Shown: one piece after another, positions 54,306 to 63,230 of the stretch
How the letters are laid out: each line of letters begins with the position of its first letter
Numbering within the stretch: position 1 is the stretch's first letter
Origin: Burkholderiales bacterium
GTDB taxonomy: Bacteria; Pseudomonadota; Gammaproteobacteria; Burkholderiales; Burkholderiaceae_C
Assembly (NCBI GenBank): GCA_003963115.1
Contig: RXJQ01000022.1
Span: 62,001 to 126,000, forward strand
DNA length: 64,000 bases
Direction: 5' to 3'
Position numbers and translations under genes: made by a program
Notes under the pieces: model-generated
Told to the model about the DNA's origin: nothing
Database searches by the model: none
What the model saw: only the letters and a program-made list of their open reading frames with translations

Positions 54306-55901
54306 TCAGTGCGCGGCCTCGGCGGCCTTCTCAGGGTGCCAGTCGATGCACTGCACCTGATTGCGCCCGGCCTCCTTGGCGGCATACAGGCCCTGGTCGG
54401 CCCGCTCGATCAGCAGCAAGGCATTGTTGGCATTGCCCTTGCCCAATTGCGCCACCCCGAAGCTGGAGGTGATGCGCAGATTGGGCACGGCGTCCACGGC
54501 CGGGCCGGCGGTCTTCTCGATCGCATCGCGGATGCGCTCGGCCACCTCGGCCGCCCCCTGTTCGTCCAGGCCGGGCATGAAGGCGCAGAACTCCTCGCCA
54601 CCGTAACGACACAGCACGTCCTGCGGACGCATGGCCGTCTTGAGGATCTTGGCCACCTGCTGGATCACCAGGTCACCCACGGCATGGCCATAGGTGTCGT
54701 TGAAGGATTTGAACTTGTCGATGTCGGTCATGAAGCAGGTCAGCGGCTCACCCGTCTTCAAGGCATGTTCCAGCATGGGCTCGGCCCGGCTGAAGAAGGC
54801 ACGGCGGTTGAAGCAGCCGGTCATCGGGTCGCAGTTGGCAAGCAATTGCAACTCTTCGTTTTGCTTTTGGATCTTGTCGCGCGACAACTCCAGCTCGACC
54901 ATCGCCGAACGCAGTTGGCTATTGGCCTGGTCAAGCTCGGTCACGTCATCGAGGGTGACAAGGCAACCTCGGGCATTGCCAGCGGCATCTCGCACGGCTG
55001 CGCAGTTGAGCAAGGCGCGCCTGGGCTCACCGCCATCATGGCTGAGGTCGACCTGCACACCCAGGATCGGCTCGGTGGTCTGCAGCGCACGCTCCCATGG
55101 GCGTTGCACGTCTTCTTCCTTCAGGCCCTTGATCAGCCAGTCCAGTTGCGTGATGGCGCGGCCCAGCAGCACACCAGAGGCCTGCGGGTGAAAGCCCCGA
55201 AAGGCCGAATTGGCCATCAGGATCTGGCCATCGATGTCCAGCACCAGCAAGCCTTCGGTCAGCGTGTCGAATGCCACGCGCACCCGCTCCGGGATCGCCT
55301 TGGACGGATCCAGATGTTGCAACACGCGACGCAGGTACAAATAAAACGCCACGAAGCATGCCACGCTCAACGTGCCGATGAGCTGGACAGTGGGGTTCTT
55401 CAACCAACCCGCCAGCGAATTCGGCCAGGGCGAGCGAAAGCCCACTTCGAGCTGCCCCCAGCGTTGCTCGCCTGCATTGAGCGGCACCACCACGGCATTG
55501 ATCGTGGAAGACCCCAGCGGAGGCGCTTCCCAGGTTTGATCATGATGAGGCGAGGCCGCGTACAACACGCCCGATGATCGCCTGACCGCCAGCGAGGTGA
55601 TGTCACCGCTTTGTTCGACCAGCTCGACCAGCACATTCTGCAGATGCGCAGCGTCCTGGGTCTCATTGAGCATGCGGCGAACCTGCACGGCCAGGTGAAC
55701 GGACACCTGCTCGCGCACGTCCATGGTCACGGCGCGCTGGTCGGGCAATATCTTGAGGATCAGGTCCAGGATCATCAACAAGCCTAGCAGCATGGACACC
55801 AGCCCCATGGCAATGCGCACGGTCGGGCTGGGCGCCCAGCGTTTGAGGCCCGTGACAAGCGATGGATTGGCCGAGGCCTTTGCCTGGGTCGCCTGGGCCA
55901 T
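54306..55901 (-). CDS. membrane diguanylate cyclase with periplasmic sensor, PAS and GGDEF
   Basis: 531 residues. TM1 about 29-51 (MGLVSMLLGLLMILDLILKILP), an extracytoplasmic sensor about 52-170, TM2 about 173-192, a PAS domain about 205-330 (LTEGLLVLDIDGQILMANSAFRGFHP), a short coiled coil, then GGDEF with LANCDPMTGCFNRRAFF and the active-site RYGGEEFCAF. GGEEF is a catalytically competent variant. It would make c-di-GMP. It is the last of five leftward genes, 30 bases after the HlyD-type adaptor gene, and so probably linked to the export-like system above it. Confidence 0.94.
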   Translation of the reverse strand: MAQATQAKASANPSLVTGLKRWAPSPTVRIAMGLVSMLLGLLMILDLILKILPDQRAVTMDVREQVSVHLAVQVRRMLNETQDAAHLQNVLVELVEQSGDITSLAVRRSSGVLYAASPHHDQTWEAPPLGSSTINAVVVPLNAGEQRWGQLEVGFRSPWPNSLAGWLKNPTVQLIGTLSVACFVAFYLYLRRVLQHLDPSKAIPERVRVAFDTLTEGLLVLDIDGQILMANSAFRGFHPQASGVLLGRAITQLDWLIKGLKEEDVQRPWERALQTTEPILGVQVDLSHDGGEPRRALLNCAAVRDAAGNARGCLVTLDDVTELDQANSQLRSAMVELELSRDKIQKQNEELQLLANCDPMTGCFNRRAFFSRAEPMLEHALKTGEPLTCFMTDIDKFKSFNDTYGHAVGDLVIQQVAKILKTAMRPQDVLCRYGGEEFCAFMPGLDEQGAAEVAERIRDAIEKTAGPAVDAVPNLRITSSFGVAQLGKGNANNALLLIERADQGLYAAKEAGRNQVQCIDWHPEKAAEAAH

Positions 55902-55931
55902 GTGGGCGTGCCTGCCGTTGAAGCCCGCTGT

Positions 55932-57233
55932 TCAGCGGACGCTGGCCAGACGCATGCCACCCACGGGGGAAGTGGCGAGGTCCACGCCCGGCTTGCGGCG
56001 CGCGTCAGCGATGACAGGCTGATTGCTCATCACTGCGTCATGGCGACCCAGAGAAGGCATCTGCATGGACAGAGCCAGGGTAGTCTGCGCGCGCAACATG
56101 GGTGGCAACAGGGGCTTCTTGCTGCTCATGCGAACAGCCGTGTCGGATGCCGCGATCCAGCGATTGCCAGGCGATGTCTTGCCCAGTTCAGCCATGGCGA
56201 GTTTCAGCGTCGACGACACGAAACGGGCTGGCGACAAGGCATGAGGCAGTGTGCTCACGGGTGCGTTCATCGGCGCCGAAACCGTCACCAAACTGCCACG
56301 CGTGCCCGACACGCCGGGCTGCCAGGCGGGTGCCTGCAAAGGCGCTTGAGGCCAGCGTGTCGGCGCCACCTGGCCCGCAGCCGAAGGCGGTGGCGTCACC
56401 GACACGGGAGCGGTGGTCGAGCCGCTGGTATCGGCAGCGCCGAACGCGATGCGGCAGCGCACACCCGACGGGATGCGATTGCCAGGGTTGGGCATGCTCA
56501 GCCGGACCCGGAAGCTGTTGGAAGCGGGGTCGATCACGCGGTCGACCAGGGTCACCTTGGCCGACAACACGGCGTAATCTGGCAGGTCCGTCTTGACCGT
56601 CGCCAATTGGCCGGACGAGATGGTGCCGAACTGCGCCGCAGGCACGATGGCCTCGATGCGCAGCGGGTCAATGCGGGCCACGCGGACCACAGGCTCGCGC
56701 TCGATGCGTTCACCTTCCGTGCGATAGCGCTCCACCACCAGGCCTGCGAAGGGGCTGCGCACCTCACGCTGGCTCAACTGGGCGTTGGAGAGATGGAATT
56801 CCTTTTGCGCGACGCGCTGTGCTTCACGGGCCTGCTCCACGCGTTGCTGAGCCACGCGGGCCTCGGCTTCGGCCTGGTCCAGCGCCTGGTCGGACACGAA
56901 ATCGCGCTTGACCAGATCGCGTGTGCGTTCGAGCTTGCGCTGCGCCAGGTCACTGGCCGCAATCGCCTGCTGGGTTTCCGCATCGGCCTTGGCCTTGATT
57001 TCCGCCACGGATACCGAGGCCTTCTCGACCTGTGCGGACAGCCTGGCCACGACCTGGCCGGCCGTCACCACATCGCCACGCTCGACCGTCAGCTTCTCGA
57101 TCACGCCTGTCGATTGGCTGCCCACATCCGCCACGCGATCGGGCTCAATCAGGCAACCCAGCACATCCGCATGGCTACAACCCCACCAGGACAGGCTGGT
57201 GGCGGTTATCACGCTCAACGCTTTTTTGTTCAC
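55932..57233 (-). CDS. HlyD-family periplasmic adaptor (membrane-fusion protein) with unusual tail
   Basis: 433 residues from GTG 57233 with AGGAG seven bases upstream; the track start at 57278 adds 15 codons. The N-terminus (VITATSLSWWGC) resembles a lipoprotein signal, but Trp at -3 is non-canonical. RVADVGSQSTGVIEKLTVERGDVVTAGQVVARL is the lipoyl-like half, then a long alpha-hairpin coiled coil and EVRSPFAGLVVERYRTEGERIEREPVVRVARIDPLRIEAIVP. After a Pro/Ala/Thr-rich linker, the last ~120 residues match no adaptor domain I know. It follows the SecA-like gene by 109 bases. Confidence 0.88.
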   Translation of the reverse strand: MNKKALSVITATSLSWWGCSHADVLGCLIEPDRVADVGSQSTGVIEKLTVERGDVVTAGQVVARLSAQVEKASVSVAEIKAKADAETQQAIAASDLAQRKLERTRDLVKRDFVSDQALDQAEAEARVAQQRVEQAREAQRVAQKEFHLSNAQLSQREVRSPFAGLVVERYRTEGERIEREPVVRVARIDPLRIEAIVPAAQFGTISSGQLATVKTDLPDYAVLSAKVTLVDRVIDPASNSFRVRLSMPNPGNRIPSGVRCRIAFGAADTSGSTTAPVSVTPPPSAAGQVAPTRWPQAPLQAPAWQPGVSGTRGSLVTVSAPMNAPVSTLPHALSPARFVSSTLKLAMAELGKTSPGNRWIAASDTAVRMSSKKPLLPPMLRAQTTLALSMQMPSLGRHDAVMSNQPVIADARRKPGVDLATSPVGGMRLASVR

Positions 57234-57342
57234 TTGGATGCTCCTGCTCGACCACGCTGAGCAAGCCTTGACGCCCATCGTGCACTTAAGCGGGATGATG
57301 TCCGCACCTCGGCTAACGCGATCCGTGAAAAAGCCACGCTTG

Positions 57343-59349
57343 TCAGTCCCAGTCTTCTCTTCCGGCCATGGCCAGCTGCCGTGCCATCACCATGTCGGTG
57401 ATCAGCATCTGCCAGCGGTGGCGGCGTGAGCGCGCCTCGGCCTCCAGCTGGACCTTGCGGCAAGCGCGCTCAACCAGCCAGCGCCCGCCGATGCCCGTCT
57501 TGGCCCAACGAACGAGCCGTTTCAGGCCGCCCGAGGTGGCCAATTCCGCCCAGCAGCTGTCTTCCCAGCTCAGGATCGTTTCGCAGCTGCCGGGCATGCC
57601 CTGCCGCGCGCTGCGTCCGATCAGTTGCCGGTCGATGCGCCTGGAGCGGTTCAGGTTGGTGTTGATGACGTGCAGACCGCCGTTGGCCGCGGCTTCCTTG
57701 GACAAGTGCACATCGGTGCCCCGTCCCGCCATGTGGGTGGCCACCGTGATGCAACCCGCTTGTCCAGCCTTGGCGATGACCTCTTGCTCCTGCTGCCCCA
57801 GGGCTTCATCCTGTCGGGCATTGAGCACCTGATGCGGCAACCCATTGACGCTCAAGGCACGCGAGATCGCATCCGAATCGGCCACCGTGTCAGTCCCGAT
57901 CAGCACAGGCCGCCCTTGCTTGACATGCAGACGCGCCTGTTCGACCACACGCGTCCATTTATCAGCGGTGGTGTCCAGCACCTGCGTGCCGAGCACCTGG
58001 CGCCTCGATGGCACGCGCAGCGGAACACGGCACGTTGTCAGACCGTAGACGCGCAACATCTCGGCGCGGTCCTCGAAGATGGTGCCGCTCAGGCCCGCGA
58101 GCCGCAGGTAGCGCGGGAACAAGGACTGGTAGGTGGCCTGCGTGAGCGTTTCGTTCTCGGGCTGCGGCGGCACGCCTTCCTTGATCGCGATCATCTGGTG
58201 CAGGCCGCGCGACCACGACCGCCCCACAGCCAAGCGACCGGTGGTGTCGTCAATGATGTGGATGCCCTCATCACGCACGAGGTAGTGCACGTCCTTGCGA
58301 AACACATGCAGCGCCTGCAAGGCACAGCTCACCTGCTCGTGGCGATAGCGCCGCCAGCGCCAGGCCCCTTGCATGGAGGCGCCCAGTTCGGCCAGCCGGT
58401 TCTGCCCGGCCTCGGTCAAGCGCACCTGCATGCCTTCGTTGCAAACGTAGTCCTGCCCGACCTTGAGCTGACGCGCCAGGAACAAGGCCAGGCGATAGCG
58501 TTGGTCGGCCTCGCGCAGATCGACGGCGCGGGCCAGGATCAAGGGCGTGCAGGCTTCGTCGATCAGGATGCTGTCCACCTCGTCGACCACGGCCATGCAC
58601 AGGCCTCTGAGCACAATGCCATCCTCGTCGCCCACCGTGCGCGCGGCGCGGTCACGCAGGTGATCGAACGCCACCTCCTTGGCCGTCACGTGGACCACAT
58701 CGGCCTGGTAGGCCTGCTTGCGCTCCTGTGGCGTGCTGGTAGCCGTCACGTAGGCCACGCTCAGGCCCAGGGCGCCATAGATGGGTTGCAGTTCTTCTGC
58801 GTCACGACGCGCCAGGTAGTCATTGGCCGTCAGCACGTGAACCGGGATGCCTGCCAGCGCCGCCGTGGCCGATGTCAACAGCACGGTCAGCGTCTTGCCC
58901 TCGCCTGTGGCCATCTCGGCCAGGCGCTGGCCCAACATCCACCAGCCCGCCAGCAATTGAACATCATGCAACTGGAACCCACGCTGTTCGCGTACCAGTT
59001 GCGCAATCAGGCCAAAGCACGCTGCCACCTGATCTGGCGCGAAGCCGCTGCCCAGCCTGACCCGCATGGCCGCCAGATGCCTGGCACGTTCAGCATCAGG
59101 CAAGCCAACCCAGGCTGCCTGAGCCTGTTGCACCAGGGTCAGAAAGCGCTTGTTCTGGCGCGCAGACGGCTGCGGTGCCGCGCGCCACCACGCCTGCAGC
59201 CAGGCGATGAAGGGACTGTGCGAACGCATCGCCGCGTCTTTCAGCGGATAGCCACCATGAACAGGCCCCGGCCGAGGCACAGTCGATCCCGAGCCCATGC
59301 GCTCCGTCCAGAAGCCCGGATCATTGAAATGCGGCGTGAAGGTTTTCAT
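57343..59349 (-). CDS. SecA-like translocase ATPase, shortened at the C-terminus
   Basis: 668 residues, against about 900 in housekeeping SecA. An extra N-terminal ~45 residues precede the motor. NBD1: FQLHDVQLLAGWWMLGQRLAEMATGEGKTLTVLL (Walker A about 146-153), VHVLTANDYLARRDAE, VVDEVDSILIDEACTPLI. A preprotein-binding-like insert: VGQDYVCNEGMQVRLTEAG, DVHYLVRDEGIHIIDDTTGRLAVGRSWSRGLHQMIAIKEGV. NBD2: THMAGRGTDVHL, IDRQLIGRSARQGMPGSCETILSWED. It stops early in the helical scaffold (CRKVQLEAEARSRRHRWQ); the helical wing and the zinc/SecB-binding tail are absent. The start overlaps the upstream stop (ATGA). A specialised export motor is likely. Confidence 0.9.
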   Translation of the reverse strand: MKTFTPHFNDPGFWTERMGSGSTVPRPGPVHGGYPLKDAAMRSHSPFIAWLQAWWRAAPQPSARQNKRFLTLVQQAQAAWVGLPDAERARHLAAMRVRLGSGFAPDQVAACFGLIAQLVREQRGFQLHDVQLLAGWWMLGQRLAEMATGEGKTLTVLLTSATAALAGIPVHVLTANDYLARRDAEELQPIYGALGLSVAYVTATSTPQERKQAYQADVVHVTAKEVAFDHLRDRAARTVGDEDGIVLRGLCMAVVDEVDSILIDEACTPLILARAVDLREADQRYRLALFLARQLKVGQDYVCNEGMQVRLTEAGQNRLAELGASMQGAWRWRRYRHEQVSCALQALHVFRKDVHYLVRDEGIHIIDDTTGRLAVGRSWSRGLHQMIAIKEGVPPQPENETLTQATYQSLFPRYLRLAGLSGTIFEDRAEMLRVYGLTTCRVPLRVPSRRQVLGTQVLDTTADKWTRVVEQARLHVKQGRPVLIGTDTVADSDAISRALSVNGLPHQVLNARQDEALGQQEQEVIAKAGQAGCITVATHMAGRGTDVHLSKEAAANGGLHVINTNLNRSRRIDRQLIGRSARQGMPGSCETILSWEDSCWAELATSGGLKRLVRWAKTGIGGRWLVERACRKVQLEAEARSRRHRWQMLITDMVMARQLAMAGREDWD

Positions 59350-61511
59350 GCACCCCTCACATCGGAGAAATGCTTGAGGAACAGCTGACGCAGGCGCAAG
59401 CCCCAGGTTTGCAGCAAGGGCCTCGGCGTCAACTCCAGCTTGACCTTGGCCAGCCCACCGGCCCGAGGAATGCGCTCGTCGAGCACCACGTCCACCATGA
59501 AGGTGGGTTCCGCGGGCTTGATGCCATCGGTGTCGGTGGGCTCCACCGGCACGGGGCCGCCTTGCTTGTTGCTCAGCGCGGCCGAGGGCAGCTTGTCGAT
59601 GGCGGCGGGTGCCTCACCCGAAGGCTTGCCCTTCAACGCTTTGCCTGGCCGCTCAGACAGCATCACGGTCACACCCTTGAGGCGCTCCTTGACATCTTCG
59701 ATGTCCCGCTGGGAGATGACCGCACGCACAACCGTCGGCACGTCTGACATCACATAGGCCAGCAGTTGCCCCCGGCTGACCTGGCGCTGGTCGATGTCTT
59801 CCTGCCTGGACAGCACGAACTCGCCGGGCTGCACGGCCCTCAGAACCTGTCCCGCCAGATCCTCGTCGACCTTGCCCAGTTGCGCATAGTCGCGGTTGAG
59901 CGCCTGCTGGGCATTGCTGACCTTGAGCGGGTCTATGCCAAAAGCACCGTTGAGTTCGGCACGCGTGCCATCGATCTGCGACATCAGGATGGCACGCTGC
60001 GTCAGCAACACGGGGTCCTTCAGCCTGATCAAAGCCTGCCCCCGCACCACGCGTTGCCCGCTTCGCACCAGCACGGCGTCGACCTCGGCATCGCTGGTCG
60101 CGCGCACCTGCGCGTCGGGTGGCAGCCAGACCACGCCATCGGCCACCACCGAGGCCGGCACCGGCACCAAGGCCAGCATCGCCAAAGCCCCGGCCGCGGC
60201 CACGCCACCGCCCCACAAGGCCTTGGTACGCACCGACTCGAAGCCGGCCGCCATTTGCAGGTTGTTCCCCCAGTTGCGGCAAGGTTGCAGCACCAGGCTC
60301 CACACCATCCAGGCCAGGATACCCATGCCCAGCCAGGAGGCCTTCTCTGCTGCCCAGCTGACCATCACCCAGCTGACCGTCAGCCGGTAGCCCCACGAGG
60401 CCGGCGAGTACAGACGCAGCACCCAGCGCTCCAGCGCATCGTGTTCTGATGGCGCGCGTGGCTCCACAGGCATGCGCAGCAGACGCGCCACCAGCCCTTG
60501 CCACATGCGTTCATTGGCCAGCGTGCTGCGCTGAGCCAGGTTGGGCAGATCCAGCACATCGCAAGCCACGAAATAGCCATCGAACTTCATCAGCGGGTTG
60601 CCATTGAACAGCAGCGTGGAGAGCCCACCCACCGTCATCAAGGTGAAGGCCAGCTCACGCACCAGCCCGTCTTCCACGGCCAGCCACAACCCCAGCCCCA
60701 GTACCGCCAGCGTCATTTCCACCATGATGCCCGCCGATGCCACCAGCCCCCGGTGCGCGCGGCTTGTCAGCCGGTTGGACGCCGAAGCATCCACGTACGG
60801 CATGGGCACGAACATGAAGAAGTTGATGCCGACCTCCGGCACCTCGCAACCAAAGCGCCTGAGCATCAGGGCGTGGCCAAGCTCGTGCACGCCCTTCATC
60901 AGCGGGTACAGGACCCACACCATGGCCAAAAAGCGAGGCGTCAGGAAATGGGCCTGGCCATAGATGCGGATGTCTGGCCAGTTGAACCAGATGCCCAGCA
61001 TGCCGGCCAGCATCAGCACCATCCAGGCCATCAAGGTCTGCACCTTGAAGAGGCCACGAATACGGGGGTACAGCGTTTCCAGCAGGGCCGATGGATTGAA
61101 CAAACCCAGCCTGAAGGACAAAGGATTGAGCCGCGTGCGCTTTTCCTTGCGCTGGCGCTCCTCGCCCACATGCAGGATCTGGCGCACATCCGGTGTGACC
61201 TCGGCCTGCACCAGACCCGCATCGGTCAGCTGTCCCAGAATGCGGATCACATCGTTCTGGCTCGGCGCGGCGTCACCCTGCCGGTTCAGCAGCGACTGCC
61301 AGATCTCGTCCACCGTCAAGCGGCCATCCAGCCGCCCGACCAACTCGAACGCCTGCGCATTGACACGGTGATGTCGCCCCGTGGCCTGGTTGTGCAGCAC
61401 ATACCAGGCTTGCCCGCGGGTGCGCTGCATGCGCACGCTGACATGGGCACGCAGGCGCGGATGCAAGCGCGCGATGCGATACCAGTAGGGGGACAGCAAG
61501 GTCTCTTGCAT
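59346..61511 (-). CDS. PqqD-like / M50 site-2-protease / HlyD-type fusion membrane protein
   Basis: 721 residues. Residues ~1-110 resemble a PqqD-type winged helix (YVLHNQATGRHHRVNAQAFELVGRLDGRLTVDEIWQSL...QNDVIRILGQLTDAGLVQ). Residues ~155-445 form a multi-pass membrane region with the zinc motif HELGH (209-213) and GNPLMKFDGYF (Asp311), the S2P/M50 catalytic set. Residues ~460-720 carry a lipoyl/HlyD-like segment (ASVVADGVVWLPPDAQVRATSDAEVDAVLVRSGQRVVRGQALIRL) and end before a short LRLRQLFLKHF helix. Probably cleaves or handles a membrane substrate and links to the adaptors beside it. Coupled to the SecA-like gene. Confidence 0.88.
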   Translation of the reverse strand: MQETLLSPYWYRIARLHPRLRAHVSVRMQRTRGQAWYVLHNQATGRHHRVNAQAFELVGRLDGRLTVDEIWQSLLNRQGDAAPSQNDVIRILGQLTDAGLVQAEVTPDVRQILHVGEERQRKEKRTRLNPLSFRLGLFNPSALLETLYPRIRGLFKVQTLMAWMVLMLAGMLGIWFNWPDIRIYGQAHFLTPRFLAMVWVLYPLMKGVHELGHALMLRRFGCEVPEVGINFFMFVPMPYVDASASNRLTSRAHRGLVASAGIMVEMTLAVLGLGLWLAVEDGLVRELAFTLMTVGGLSTLLFNGNPLMKFDGYFVACDVLDLPNLAQRSTLANERMWQGLVARLLRMPVEPRAPSEHDALERWVLRLYSPASWGYRLTVSWVMVSWAAEKASWLGMGILAWMVWSLVLQPCRNWGNNLQMAAGFESVRTKALWGGGVAAAGALAMLALVPVPASVVADGVVWLPPDAQVRATSDAEVDAVLVRSGQRVVRGQALIRLKDPVLLTQRAILMSQIDGTRAELNGAFGIDPLKVSNAQQALNRDYAQLGKVDEDLAGQVLRAVQPGEFVLSRQEDIDQRQVSRGQLLAYVMSDVPTVVRAVISQRDIEDVKERLKGVTVMLSERPGKALKGKPSGEAPAAIDKLPSAALSNKQGGPVPVEPTDTDGIKPAEPTFMVDVVLDERIPRAGGLAKVKLELTPRPLLQTWGLRLRQLFLKHFSDVRGA

Positions 61512-61525
61512 GCTTCACCCTGGGC

Positions 61526-63058
61526 TTAGAGGAAGGTCCAGGCCTGCATGCTGAGCCATTGCCAGACACGGTCGGCCGCGCGCCACAGCAGCGGCCGGGG
61601 CGGCATGTCGATGCGTGCCACACCCTGCAAGCCGGGCCGCAAGCCCCTCGCACCCGCGCCGGCCCCGGTGGGGATGGCCTCGATCTCATAGCGCACGCCA
61701 TTGGGCGTCGTCTTGGCCACGGGCGTCACGCGGTTGAGCGTCAAACCAATGGTCTGATCAGGCATGGCTGCCAGACGCAGCCGGGCAATCTGGCCATTGT
61801 TGAGGCTGGCGATGTCGCTTTCGTCCACCTCCAGCACCACGCGCCAATCGAGGCCAGGCGCCAGCGTCAGCAGGTTGTCGCCGCGTTTGACAGGTGCACC
61901 CAATTGCTGGCGCAAATCACCCGCGATGACCACGCCATCAAAAGGCGCGATGATCTTCAAGCGCGCCAACTGCTGCTGGAGCAGCGAGATCTGGGCCTTG
62001 GCCTCGTTGAGCTTGGACTGCGCGATCACCGCCTGTGCGCGGTCACCCCGTGCAAAGGCCTCGGCAAAACCATTCTCGTGCTGTGCCGCCTCGGCCGTAC
62101 GGGCTCGCAGAGCACTTTGCAGGTCGTCATCGGAGAGCTCGGCCAAAACCTGGCCAGCCTGCACCAGGTCACCGGCATGTACATGCGCTTCCCGCAGGAA
62201 GCCGTCCTGGGGGGCACTCATCACACGCTGCACCGCACCCTCCAGCCGCGCCGTGGCCGTCACCTGGTATGGCAAAGGCAGCCCGATGCCAAAGGACATG
62301 ATGCCGAAGAGGGCCAGCACGGACCAACGCAAGGTCCGCTCACGCGGATCCGCCAGCCGCACGCGCAGCGACTCCAGCCAGCCGCGCCCTCGCTCATACC
62401 ATGGCTGCTCCAGTCGGTAGCGCAGGTCCAGCGCCGGCGCCATCAGCCCGGCCAGTTTGGCGACCCAGCGCAACTCGGCCTCGCTGAATCCGCGTGAGCC
62501 CTGCTGTTGATCCAGAGACAGCGGCCTCAGGGCGTCCACATGGCTGGTACGCTCCAGGGTCAAGGTGCCCACCACCACACCCCCCTGAGCCAAGGGCACG
62601 GTCAGCAGGCCGGAAAGCCCCTGCACACGGCACAAGGTCTGGTGGGCCATGGTGATGGCATGGGCTTGCGTGGCCTGCGGCTTGGCAGGCTGGGGCCAGC
62701 TCAACGTGGTCTGCTGGTGTGCGGCTTCCAGCATGGCCTGATGCAGCTCAGGCAGGGCCACACCCTCCTCCAGCAGCACGCCATCAGACAGCACGCGCAG
62801 CCGCAGCGACTGCCCGCTGACCCACCCCAGCGCCACGCGGTGGCACTTCATTTGCTGGTTGAGCAAGGTCACGAAGGCTACAGCCCCCGCTGTCCAGTCC
62901 TTCTCCATCAGAAAAGCCTGCAGGCAGGCCACCGCCGCCGCATCATCTTGCACGGCGACTGCCTGTTGCTGAGACTTGGGCGAGCCCTCGGCCGACGCCC
63001 CTGCCTGGGCCGGCATCGGCTCAAGCATCTTGGGACGAGGGGTAACAATGGTGCTCAA
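61526..63058 (-). CDS. GAF-like / HlyD-family adaptor, membrane-anchored
   Basis: 510 residues starting at TTG 63058 (AGGA upstream); ATG 63028 is an alternative without a ribosome site. Residues ~40-215 form a GAF-like cytoplasmic domain (FVTLLNQQMKCHRVALGWVSGQSLRLRVLSD...LTVPLAQGGVVVGTLTLER). One membrane segment (~253-275, WSVLALFGIMSFGIGLPLPY) is followed by the HlyD part: EGAVQRVMSAPQDGFLREAHVHAGDLVQAGQVLAELSDDDL, a coiled coil, and APFDGVVIAGDLRQQLGAPVKRGDNLLTL. First of the leftward operon, 14 bases before the M50 gene, and divergent from the response regulator. Confidence 0.87.
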   Translation of the reverse strand: MSTIVTPRPKMLEPMPAQAGASAEGSPKSQQQAVAVQDDAAAVACLQAFLMEKDWTAGAVAFVTLLNQQMKCHRVALGWVSGQSLRLRVLSDGVLLEEGVALPELHQAMLEAAHQQTTLSWPQPAKPQATQAHAITMAHQTLCRVQGLSGLLTVPLAQGGVVVGTLTLERTSHVDALRPLSLDQQQGSRGFSEAELRWVAKLAGLMAPALDLRYRLEQPWYERGRGWLESLRVRLADPRERTLRWSVLALFGIMSFGIGLPLPYQVTATARLEGAVQRVMSAPQDGFLREAHVHAGDLVQAGQVLAELSDDDLQSALRARTAEAAQHENGFAEAFARGDRAQAVIAQSKLNEAKAQISLLQQQLARLKIIAPFDGVVIAGDLRQQLGAPVKRGDNLLTLAPGLDWRVVLEVDESDIASLNNGQIARLRLAAMPDQTIGLTLNRVTPVAKTTPNGVRYEIEAIPTGAGAGARGLRPGLQGVARIDMPPRPLLWRAADRVWQWLSMQAWTFL

Positions 63059-63230
63059 GGCGACGGTCCTGGTTCACACACATGGGGGTGTCGGGGCTTT
63101 TTTACCCGGCTTGCCCCTATGATCTGAAAATCTCAAGCGGCCAATACCTCGAAAAACGGAGAAAGTTCACGCCTTGACGCCTGTTCTGGCTGTCGCGTGA
63201 CGGCCCCACACCACGAATCAGGAGTCATTC
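63059..63230. promoter_or_regulatory. divergent control region of the SecA-like operon and the response regulator
   Basis: 172 bases between the TTG start of the GAF-HlyD gene and the ATG of the response regulator. It has GGGGC...GCCCC 5-bp arms around a T-rich stretch near the operon side, a TTGACG hexamer about 55 bases before the regulator ATG, and the regulator ribosome site CAGGAG. The regulator probably binds here. Confidence 0.4.
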
